Positions 10,202-19,884 of a stretch of 64,000 bases of DNA are shown piece after piece. The DNA lies in assembly GCA_033239125.1 (NCBI GenBank), contig BSWB01000005.1, forward strand, positions 22,559,447 to 22,623,446. The letters are read 5' to 3'. How positions within the stretch are numbered: position 1 is the first letter of the stretch; each line of letters starts with the position of its first letter. The DNA comes from Fagopyrum homotropicum. Its lineage: Eukaryota > Streptophyta > Magnoliopsida > Caryophyllales > Polygonaceae. Position numbers and translations under genes: made by a program. The notes under the pieces were generated by a model that worked only from the letters and a program-made list of their open reading frames with translations, had not been told where the DNA came from and ran no database searches.

Positions 10202-10865
10202 CTATGATTGAGCCTCATCTAGCATCACCTTTGGGTTTATAACCCTCTGTGAAGGTAATGCTCCGGAGGACCTAGTTTCAATTCTTGTAATAGATTCCGT
10301 CATTTGACCAACCTGTTTTTCAAGGTTCTTGATGGTAGATACTGTTGTTTGGACATGAGTAGCAAAGTCTTTAGTCAAAACCTGCAACATATCTTCACTT
10401 GATTGATACATACCTTGACGGGGCTGCTGTTGTTGGTTTTGTTGATCCCTCCAACGAAAGTTTTGTTGGCCACGCCAGTTTGGCATGAAATTCTATGCAT
10501 AGGGATCATTCCTAGGCCTTTGCTGCTGTCGTTGTCCGTAACCCATTGCGTTCACCTCAGCATCGTCATCCTAGACTTGTGGACACATGTCCGTTGGATG
10601 GTATGGGTCAGCACATACTCCACAAGCTTTGAGCTGTTGTTGGGTGCCTATAAGTCTTAGCCTCTTCACCATTTCCTTCAGCTCCGCGAGCTCAGTGGAG
10701 ATCTCACTCTTCCCGGTATTCACAGCATGGACTCCTTTCTTAGCCGGTGTCCTTCAAAAGTTCCGAGTTCCTTCCGCTAGTTCCTGTATCTTTTCCAAAG
10801 CAAGGTCAGGAATAGAGTCAAGAATATTACCTCCGCAAGCTGCGTCGACGATCCTCCTTGCATTG
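10202..10865 (-). pseudogene. gag: Ath2 gag, C-terminal part
   Basis: Continuation of the gag interrupted by Ath3: ARRIVDAACGGN, IQELAEGTRNF, then (frame damaged, about 10500-10750) a region matching Ath6 VDPYHPTDMWP, MPNWRGQQNFRW and the coiled stretch TIKNLEKQVGQMTESI. It stops soon after RSSGALPSQRVINPK. In Ath6 the equivalent residue (about 52270) is followed by the linker, PR and pol. Here the next recognisable sequence is the post-INT spacer, so PR, RT, RNaseH and INT are deleted at about 10200-10235. Confidence 0.82.
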
Positions 10866-11417
10866 TCTAGTGTTAGCATGAAATATTGTGATATTTTAGG
10901 CACGTTTTCTAAATGTATTTGATCCATATTGATAGTCATTGATTGAGCATTGATGCATTTGTGAGATAGTTTGTCTATAATGTCGATATAGAGATCTGCA
11001 CAAGCTTTATGTTGATTATAGGTAATTGAGAGCTATTTCCGAACGGAATTGAGCAAGGATGGAGTCGATGGAACATATCCATGAATTGAGGACATTCCTA
11101 GGAGCTAAGGGAGTGCCAACTTGAAGAATGCACGAGGCTAAGGAAGAATCACGTTCTTGCCCTAAACCACGCTCTAAAATACGGCCGTACTACTTTCCAC
11201 GTTCAAGTCCACGGCCGTGGAATCATATCAAGGGAAGCGTGGTTCATTCTAGTAATTTCTACGGCCGTGGAGAAGATGGTTCAAATCGTGTTGATTTCCA
11301 CGCTCTAAATTACGGCCGTGGAACCCTTCCACGACCGTCATCTTGGCGATCTTTTTCGCCACACTTTAAGCCACGATCTTTTACAAGATTGGGCCGGGCC
11401 GATAATTTATCTTACAC

Positions 11418-11425
11418 TATAAAAG
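11418..11425 (+). promoter_or_regulatory. TATA box of the Ath3 5' LTR
   Basis: TATAAAAG in the context CACTATAAAAGGACGG. An identical copy lies at 21802-21809 in the 3' LTR. Confidence 0.75.
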
Positions 11426-11942
11426 GACGGACGAGGAGAGATTCCGTCACCTTCCCTTACGCATAGACACGTCGTACACTTGCGCTTGGAATTTCCCTAA
11501 TTTCGCATTTGGCGGAAGTTGTGTTTGAGAGATTTTGGCGCATCGCTGTTGTGATTTCCGGATTGACGGAAGATCGAAGATTCGGAAGATTTTTCGCAAG
11601 GAGATTTCACTTCTTGCTTAGGTTTGATTTAGAAGACGGATTGACATCCCGTTCTTCCTTCTTATCTAAGATTTGTGTTTGTTTGTGTTATTCCGAATTC
11701 AGTGACGATTATTGTTCTTGATTGTGACTTTGAGATTGATTTGAAGGTTATTGAAGGGATTCGGAAGTTTTCATCTTTCAATCTTTTAATCTTGAATATG
11801 ATATCAATATGACTATTGTTGGCTAAAAACGCTTAACAATTCTAAGGTGAAGTGTTGATAGTTGTGGCTTAGATGATGATAGATCGATCGTAAACAGATT
11901 GGACCCTGAGAGTTAGAGAGAATCGCCGACGAACCCTAATCC

Positions 11943-11991
11943 ACGGTCTGTTCTTGAGCTTCCACGGCCGTGGAACTCAAGAACTAGCCGT
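11943..11991 (+). other. Ath3 U5 long hairpin around CCACGGCCGTGG
   Basis: Left arm ACGGTCTGTTCTTGAG then TTCCACGGCC; right arm GGCCGTGGAA then CTCAAGAACTAGCCGT. Nearly every base pairs, giving a stem of about 24 bp. The 3' LTR copy (22327-22375) is at least as well paired. Confidence 0.85.
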
Positions 11992-12368
11992 AATTTTGTG
12001 TTAAGTTACGAACCTGCTTTTACTTTAATCCAAAGTTAAAGATTTGCTTTAACTTAGTCTTGGCTTGTCTTTTCTAGGTGGTAGTGAAGCCTAAACAACC
12101 TCTACCTCGATTGTGAGTGTCACAACCTTAATCGGTTAAGTTAGTCTTGATTCTTGGATTACAAGTTTGGGTATTTGACATTAATTCTTGCCTTTAGAAC
12201 CTTTCTATATTGAAGCCTCAACAACCTGTATAGAGAGTGTCTTGTAGATGAGTCATATAAAGTCTTTGGAACTTCACCGTACGATTACCATACATTAGCA
12301 TACCTTTGCATATCTTAACTCTGTCCTTATATCATTATTATATCTTGAATCGATTGCCACAGCTGGAT

Positions 12369-14594
12369 GTGGAGATTAATGCATTTTCCGCCATCCAAAA
12401 CGGCGGAACTTAGAGGTAAGATTAATGCATTTTCCACGAAATCTAACGAAAGTTTGTTTCAATATTGGGAAAGGTTTCAGGATTTGCTATTGGATTGCCC
12501 TCATCATGGCATATCCAAGCTTGCATTGCTGGAGATATACTATAAGGGGCTGGATGTGGAGACACAATTCAAGATCCAATCCCTCTCATGTGGCACATTC
12601 ATGGCAAGAGAGAAGATGACGCTTGGGACTTCATTGAGAAGCAAGCAAGAGTCATAGAGAAGTATTCCCACCGGAAAGTTGAGGGAAATCGTGTGGAGCA
12701 AGGAGCAAAGCTCACACATGAAGCTCAAAATCAAATTTTCTCCCTTAACAATGAAATCAAAGAGTTGAAGGAGGCTATCAAGACCAACTTTTCAAAGCAA
12801 CAAGGAAAGGATGTTGGCTACTTGGGCAACAACAACAATGGTGGAGAGAATACAAACCGCAACAACAATAACCGGAACAACAACCGGAATAATTGGAATG
12901 GCAACAACAACAACCGGAATAACAATTGGAACAACAATAGGGGTTCAAACAACAACAATTGGCGCTCCAATCAACAAAACTCCGGTAACTCTTAACCTTC
13001 CAATTCTAGTTCACTAACTCCACCTTCCTCTTCCTCTACTCCTTTGAAAAGCAAGGGGCAAACATCTAATGGAGGAAGCACTTCGGGGAAGGAGAAGCCC
13101 GATCCCATGCTGGAAACAATTTTGGGAAAGCTTCAATGGTTGGAGAACCGCATCATTAAGGTTGATGATCAAATTTCCAAGGTTGATAAAGCCCAAAAGG
13201 TTTTAGAAAACCAAATGTTCAGCCATGCGGAGGATGTTCCTAGGAATCAAGGGAAACTTCCAGGAAAAACGGAGGACAACCCTAAGGTAAGGGTGATGGC
13301 AATCACAACTAGGAGCGGAGTGACTACCACCGATCCGCAGCCTAAGTTTGTTGAAGTCTCCGTTGAGAAAGATAAAGAGAAGGGGAAGGAGAAGGAAGAT
13401 GTCTACATTCCTCCTCCATCTTACAAACCTCCCCTACCAATCCCTCAATCTAGAGCGAGAGCACGCCTAGATAAACAATTTGGTAAGTTTATAGAACTCA
13501 TGAGCAACCTGCATATTAATATACCTTTCATTGATGCTATTGTAGGTATGCCGGCTTATGGCAAGTTTTTAAAGGATATCCTCTCTAACAAGAGAAAGTT
13601 AGAGGACTTTGGAGAGGTTAAGATGAGTTCGGATTCTTCGGATCTCATCAAGACCATGAAGGAGAAAATGCCCCCAAAGCTAAAGGATCCGGGGTCGTTT
13701 TGCATTCCCATAGGAGTGGGAGACGTCACATACGATGCATTATGTGACTTGGGAGCAAGCGTGAGCATCATACCACTTGCATTATGTAGGAAGATCGGTT
13801 TAGGCGACCCTAAACCGGTAAAGATGACGTTGTACATGGCGGATCGATCCATCACTCGTCCCGTCGGTATTGTAGAAGACGTCCCGGTCAAGCTGGGTAA
13901 GTTCTTTGTTCCCATTGATTTTGTTGTACTTGACATTCCTGCAGATAGTCCGGTCCCGATCATACTCGGAAGACCGTTTCTTGCAACTTCCGGCTGCATA
14001 GTCGATTGCAAGAATGGTAGACTCGTCTTTGATATAGGAGAGGAGAAGGTAGAGTTTGTTCTTTCCACTCTAGTGAAGGAGCCAATCTTTGATGAGGATA
14101 TATTCAATATTCAAGATGAAGAGGGGTTGTCTAGAGAGGAGGTAAGTGCTATTCTCTTCAAAGATCCTATACAAAAGGTTATTACTATGAGTCTAACGAA
14201 TGTAGGAGAAGAAGAGGAGTGCAATGAGGCAATTGAAGCCTTAGAAGCACAAGAAGAAGTGGGTGAAGTGGAATTTGAGATGCTCCACGACGAGGTAGAA
14301 AACGTGAGAATCCACGGCCATACACTATATTCCACGGCCGTGGATTTCACCAATCAAACCGTGTCCCACTCCAGAGAGTTATACGGTCGTGGAGGAAACA
14401 GAACAACCGTATTCCCTTTCCACGCCCTAAACCACGGCCGTGGAGGATGCAGGGAAACCGTGATTCTGGCCGTGGAAGAGGGTGATCGTGCTTCTTCTTC
14501 AACCTCCTTTGATTCTTCTCCCACAACTTCTACTTCCTTAGACACTTCTAAGGAAGCATCGGAAGCTCCACCAAAGCCATTGGAAGCTCCGTAA
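12369..14594 (+). pseudogene. gag: Ath3 gag (N-terminus lost) and protease
   Basis: The frame begins inside the gag domain (PPSKTAELRGKINAF), right at the deletion junction. A frameshift near 12605 moves it to the frame used by everything downstream. An Asn-rich RNA-binding-like stretch (NNNNRNNN, 12830-12970) and a stop at 12993 follow. From 13044 the frame is open to 14591: coiled region, PQSRARARLDKQFGKF, then the aspartic protease with CDLGASVSIIPL (active-site DLG, about 13747) and ILGRPFLATSG (about 13966). The PR-RT linker (14290-14490) contains the family word repeats in frame. It ends in TAA at 14592; RT continues in the same frame. Confidence 0.9.
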
Positions 14595-14597
14595 GCA

Positions 14598-16301
14598 ATG
14601 GAACTAAAGCCACTTCCTACTCATCTAAGGTACGCTTTTCTAGGACCTAATTCTACCTTTCCAGTTATTGTTAGCTCCGACCTAAGCATGGATGAACATA
14701 ATGAGCTCATGGTTGTCCTTAGGAAACATAGAAAAGCTTTAGGATATACTATTGAGGACTTAGTAGGAATCAAACCTTCCCTATGCATGCATAAAATACT
14801 AATGGAAGAGGACTTTAGGACTTCAAGACAACCTCAAAGGCGGTTAAACTCGACCATGAAAGAGGTTGTCAAGAAGGAAATTCTTAAACTTCTTGATGCA
14901 AGTATCATCTATCCTATCTCCGATAGTAAGTGGGTGAGTCCGGTTCAAGTAGTTCCGAAGAAGGGAGGAATGACGGTCATCACCAACAAGAACAACGAAC
15001 TCATTCCTACCCAAACCGTAACGGGATGGCAGATGTGCATAGACTACCGCAAACTTAACAATGCGACGAGGAAGGATCACTTCCCATTGCCATTCATTGA
15101 TCAAATGCTTGAAAGGTTAGCACAACATTCACATTTTTGCTACCTTGACGGTTATAGTGGTTTCTTTCAGATTCCGATACACCCGGATGATCAGGAGAAG
15201 ACCACATTCACGTGCCCGTGGGGTACGTTTGCTTATAGGAGAATGCCGTTCGGGCTTTGTAACGCCCCAGCCACCTTTCAAAGGTGCATGATGGCCATCT
15301 TCTCCGAATACATTGAGGAAATCATGGAGGGCTTCATGGATGACTTCTCCGTATACGGTTTCTCTTTTCACAATTGTCTTTCTAACCTTGCTCTTGTATT
15401 ATGAAGGTGTGAAGACACTAACCTAGTTCTAAATTGGGAAAAGTGTCAATTCATGGTTAAGGAAGGAATTGTTTTAGGACACTTAATCTCTAGTAGAGGG
15501 ATTGAGGTGGATAAGGCAAAAATAGAGACTATAGAAAAGCTTCCTCCTCCAACTTCGGTGAAAGGGATAAGAAGTTTCTTAGGACATGCCGGATTCTATA
15601 GGCGCTTCATAAAGGATTTCTCTAGAATATCAAAACCTCTTACTAATCTATTGATGAAGGATGCGGTTTTTGAGTTTTTGCAGGAATGCTTGGATGCGTT
15701 TAACATGATCCGGGAGGCTCTAATTTCAACACCTATTCTCCAACCTCCGGATTGGAACCTCCCCTTTGAGGTTATGTGCGACGCTAGTGACGTAGCTATA
15801 GGAGCTGTTCTTGGACAACGAAAGGAAGGGCGAACCCATGCCATATACTATGCTAGCAAGACGCTAGATGAAGCGCAGCTAAACTACGCCACAACGGAAA
15901 AGGAATTTTTAGCCATTGTTTATGCTATTGACAAGTTTCGCTCTTATCTTGTAGGTGCAAAGGTGATTGTCTACACGGATCATGCTGCGATCCGGTACCT
16001 CCTTGCAAAGAAGGATGCAAAGCCAAGGCTAATTAGATGGATTCTTCTCCTACAAGAATTCGATCTAGAGATCCGCGACAAGAAAGGTTCAGAAAATTCT
16101 GTTGGGGATCATTTGAGTCGCCTAACACATCTAGAGGACGACCATTTACCTATAGATGACTCCTTCCCGGACGAACACCTACAAATTATTGAGGAGTGCA
16201 TCGATGTGATCTCCAAAGGTAATGAACCATGGTTTGCTGATTTTGTTAACTATTTGGTTTGTCAGGAGATACCGCCCGGATTATCCTACGCACAAAGATA
16301 G
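14598..16301 (+). pseudogene. pol: Ath3 reverse transcriptase and RNase H
   Basis: Copies element RNA into DNA and removes the RNA strand. It is in frame with PR. RT motifs: SKWVSPVQVVPKKGG, DYRKLN, FPLPFIDQMLERL, YLDGYSGFFQI, MPFGLCNAPATFQRC and the catalytic FMDD (about 15338). The RNase H part shows CDASD (about 15777), a catalytic-type TDHAA (about 15975) and a KKGSENSVGDHLSRL end. One stop (15402) falls between the RT palm and thumb where relatives have VLKRCE, and a second (16299) marks the end of the piece. There is no frameshift. A single long frame with point stops suggests modest age. Confidence 0.93.
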
Positions 16302-17504
16302 AAGTTCTTTAAGGATGTCCGGGAATAATTTTGGAATGAACCTCTCCTCTTCAAGAGAGGTCCGGATGGCATCATTCGGCGATATGTGCCGGAAGATGAG
16401 ATGCAAAGTGTCATCCGCCATTGTCATTCACTACCTTGTGGAGGACACGCTAGTTCGAACAAAACTAGTGCAAAGGTATTGCAATCTTGATTCTTTTGGC
16501 CTACTTTATTTAGAGATGTGCAATCCTTTGTTTCTTGCTGCGATGCTTGTCAAAGAACAGGTAATATCTCTAGGAGGAATGAGATGCCCCTCAATAACAT
16601 CCAAGAGGTGGAGATTTTCGACGTTTGGGGAGTAGACTTTATGGGACCGTTCCCATCATCTTGTGGAAACCAATACATACTATTGGCGGTGGATTACATT
16701 TTTAGATGGGTGGAAGCGATTGCCTCTCCCACCAATGATGCCATGGTGGTGGTTAAGTTCTTTAACAAGACCATCTTCCCACGATTTGGGACATCAAGAA
16801 CTATCATTAGTGATGGAGGTTCTCACTTCATTGCCCGGCGCTTTGAAGCTCTTCTAGCTAAGTATGGGGTTACTCACAAGATCGCCACCCCTTATCATCC
16901 ACAAACTAGGGGACAAGTTGAGATCTCAAATCGGGAGATCAAAGGAATTCTCGAGAAGACGGTTTCAAGGACTAGGAAGGATTGGTCTTTGAAGCTTGAT
17001 GACGCATTGTGAGCATACCGGACTGCGTACAAGACTCCCATAGGAACCACACCATACAACCTTGTGTATGGGAAGTCTTGTCACTTACCGGTGGAGTTGG
17101 AGCATAAAGCGTTTTGGGCTATCAAATGGTTGAATTTCAGCATGAAGGAAGCGGGGGAGAAGCGCCTCTTAGACCTTAATGAGCTGGAAGAACTCCGCTT
17201 GAACGCCTATGAAAACGCCAAGATTTATAAGGAGAGAGCAAAGCGTTGGCATGATAAGCATATCATTCCAAAGGACTTCAAAGAAGGAGATCAAGTTCTA
17301 CTCTTCAATTCAAGACTTCGTCTCTTTCCAAGTAAGCTTAAATCCCATTGGACCGGACCTTTTCTAATTAAGCGTATTTTCCCCCATGGTGCAGTTGAAG
17401 TATGGGGTGAAGCGGGCGGAAGCTTTAAAGTGAACGGTCAACGACTCAAGAAGTATACGCCGGAACTTCAAGCTGAAGAGTTCGCGCCCACCGCACTCAA
17501 ATAA
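16302..17504 (+). pseudogene. pol: Ath3 integrase
   Basis: Joins element DNA to host DNA. It is in the same frame as RT. The zinc-binding part has HCHSLPCGGH and CDACQRTGN (HHCC pattern, about 16415-16560). The catalytic core shows WGVDFMGPFP (first Asp), IISDGG (second Asp) and GQVEISNREIK (Glu). The C-terminal domain ends KVNGQRLKKYTPE. Stops interrupt it at about 16326, 16488 and 17010. The true stop is TAA at 17502-17504, 10 bases before the double hairpin. Confidence 0.92.
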
Positions 17505-17514
17505 GTGCGAATAT

Positions 17515-17563
17515 GGTCTAGCTACGGACCTTAAACAAAGCGCTTCTTGGGAGGCAACCCAAG
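17515..17563 (+). other. Ath3 post-INT double hairpin
   Basis: First hairpin GGTC, loop TAGCTACG (8 nt), GACC (17515-17530). The spacer contains AAAGCGCTT. Second hairpin CTTGGG, loop AGGCAA, CCCAAG (17546-17563). The same two-hairpin layout is seen in Ath1, Ath2, Ath5 and Ath7. Confidence 0.82.
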
Positions 17564-18331
17564 GTATTGCATTTACGTTTTTGTTTTCGATTCATAGTTT
17601 AGCTTAGTTTAGACGTTTTTGCTTTGTTTTGCCTTCGATTTCTTCCGGTATATTCGTGTTTTTGGATGTAGGAACGGTGGAAAAGGAAAAGAGAAGAGTA
17701 ATGTTGAAGAAAAGTGACGAAACTTGGACTTTGGAGCATTGCAGAGAGTTCCACGGTCTAAACCACGGTCGTGACAGCTACAGTGACCGTAATTTCCAAA
17801 ATCCTTTGAAAAATCACCAAAACCACGGTTCCGTACAATTCCATGGCCGTGGAACCCCCCGACAGACTGTCGTTTTCAAAAATTTTTCCGGCCACTATAT
17901 AAACCATGTTCTTCACAAAAACACACCAAAAACCCAATTCCACGACCCTCTTTTCCGATTCCACGCCCTTCACCTCAAATCTCCGTTCGTTAATCGTTTT
18001 CAACGATTCTTCGTTCCAAACTGAAGGAAATTCGACCACCAACAAGATCCAACCAACGAATCGAGTGGCAAATCACCAAGGAACGCAGAATTCGGATTTT
18101 AAAATTCGAAACCTAGTTTTTTTCGCTCTTCTCTATCTTCGTCAATTTGGGTTCGTTTTTGCTAGAAATTATAGGAGAACTGATTGAAATTGGAAGGAAT
18201 TAGACTAGGGCTGCCTAATTACTCAGTTTGAGTGCTGTTTGCTGAATTTTGAGAAAAGTCGAGACGAATCACGGTCTCTGTCAATTCCACGGCCGTGGAA
18301 AATCAAGAACATACCGTGGTTTTGAACAGAA
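17564..18331 (+). other. Ath3 INT-ORF3 spacer with CCACGGCCGTGG words
   Basis: Non-coding stretch of about 770 bp. Word-type repeats are at 17745-17860 (CCACGGTC, CCATGGCCGTGG) and 18270-18320 (CCACGGCCGTGG). It may serve as the leader of an ORF3 transcript. No splice or promoter signal can be called with confidence. Confidence 0.6.
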
Positions 18332-19884
18332 ATGGATTTTGTGAGGAGAGTTTCTGGGAGGATTAAAGAAAAGAAGAATGAGCAGAACAAAAAGAGGAAG
18401 GGTAACCCCTCTTCCTCTTCATCCTCTAGAGCACCACCACCTTCCTCCCCTTCACCTCCATCATCACCTTCATCACCCGCACCTCCTAGCCCTAGAGTAC
18501 CTACCATTCATGAGGATCATCTCGATGCACTCGAGAGGATCCATAAGAGGGCAGTTATCGGACCTAGGTACCTATTGTTGGAGGATTTAGCTCCTCTAAT
18601 TATAGTAGATGACCTTACTTGGCTCTTGGATAGAGCCGGTCTTATCGTCTTCTCGGCTATCCGAGAGGACGCTTATGAGGAGATTACAAGAGAGGTTGTG
18701 ACGTCTTTTGAGCACAGCCACGTGGATAGGACCGTTTCTTTCCGTCTTATGGAAAGAAACTATGATTTTACCATCCGAGAGTTTGGAGCCTTCTTTGGGT
18801 TCCAAGAGACCTTCAACGGTCGGTTTCCTAGTGGCGTTTACGCCAAAGATTTTTGGGAGGAGGTCGCTATGATTTACGCCAGCGAGGACCGCTGGCAACC
18901 AGCTGATACCAAGGCTAAGTTGATGTATCACTTAGCCTTGAAGATTGCTCACCGTGTTCTTTCTGAGTGTCTCTTCCCTAGGACGGAGACACCTCACAAG
19001 ATCAAGATAGATGAGCTCTTCCTTCTGTACTCTATGCTGTATGGGCGCCCTGCTGACTGCGCCACCCTCTTAGTTGCTACCATGAGCAAGCTTAAGAACA
19101 AGAGGGCTGGCAACATTGGATATGGTGGGATAGTTACCCACCTTGATAGGATGTTGGGGATTGATTTTTCTACATGCACACGCATACCAGCTGTACCCCT
19201 AGGACTCCAAGCCTTCATGACTAGAGGCCTTATCTTCCCTACCCATAGAGGTCCACCTTACGCAGCCATGCCATGGGAGAGCAGGACAGGGAGGGGCATT
19301 GAGTGGCTCCCGGAGTACTCCATTATGGTTGGACGCCATAATTGGAAGGCTACGTTCGCAGATATGCACGCGAACAGGATTGTAGCTCCTCCGTATGTCC
19401 CACCACCGCCTGTAGTTGAGGAGGAGATGAGGGATCAGTATAAGGGTGGAGGAGGAGCAGAGCAAGAGTTTGGCACGTTTCCGGATCAGCCGGACATTGC
19501 TTCTGATGTGCCCAGACGTTCTCCACGTCCTGCTAGAGCTTCAGGTTCGTCTTCTCGCCGCGCCAGCGTGAGTGAGAGACCTACTTGGATGGATACACCT
19601 CCTGCATGGTACAGAGCTCTACCTCCATGGTCCGCACAGTAGCCACCAGCACCAGCACCGTCAGACGCACCGGGGTGGTACAGCCAGGCCCCGGGATGGT
19701 ATGAGTAGATGCTAGATTGGGCTACTAACCTTTCTGACAGAGTGGGAGCATTGGAGATCCAAGCCGATGCTAGGGATGGACGTATGGACGACCTCGATCA
19801 TATGATGAGAGACGTCTACTGCCAGCAGTTTGGGCGGCACTACGACGCTAGCTTCTCTCCATTCCCGCCTCCACCAGCGCCGTA
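18332..19884 (+). pseudogene. Ath3 ORF3 (ATHILA ORF-1-like)
   Basis: The ATG at 18332 opens a very basic start (RIKEKKNEQNKKRKG, nuclear-signal-like), a Ser/Pro-rich stretch, and then a globular part: RYLLLEDLAPLI, VSFRLMERNYDFTIREFGAFFGF, LALKIAHRVLSECLFPRTET, KIDELFLLYSMLYGR, GYGGIVTHLDRMLGIDFSTCT, PYAAMPWE. The last 80 codons after a stop at 19640 are still in frame (second stop at 19705), with a helical region and a PPPPAP end. The fold pattern (NY.FT...FG..FGF, PHKIK.DELF..Y) resembles the ATHILA ORF-1 family. Its biochemical role is unknown. No membrane segment is seen, so a true envelope is doubtful. Confidence 0.8.

Larger units (their letters stand above)
10871..12368 (+). repeat. 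Ath3 5' LTR, 3' end missing
   Basis: About 1.5 kb. U3 (11160-11370) carries repeated forms of CCACGGCCGTGG. A TATAAAAG box lies at 11418-11425. The U5 hairpin is at 11943-11991. Compared with the 3' LTR it lacks the last 217 bp but keeps a 78-bp stretch (about 12003-12081) that the 3' LTR has lost. Confidence 0.93.

Noticed and set aside
13556..14107. 183-codon minus-strand ORF opposite the protease
   Set aside because: It mirrors the conserved protease frame. A matching antisense ORF appears opposite the Ath5 protease only because the sense protein is conserved.
13044..17504. Suppressed stop codons or recoding in the single long Ath3 frame
   Set aside because: The stops are of all three types and fall at positions where relatives have different sense codons. 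Random decay explains them.
18332..19884. True viral-type envelope protein
   Set aside because: No signal peptide or transmembrane segment could be seen in any of the ORF3 copies. The position is envelope-like but the sequence resembles ATHILA ORF-1.
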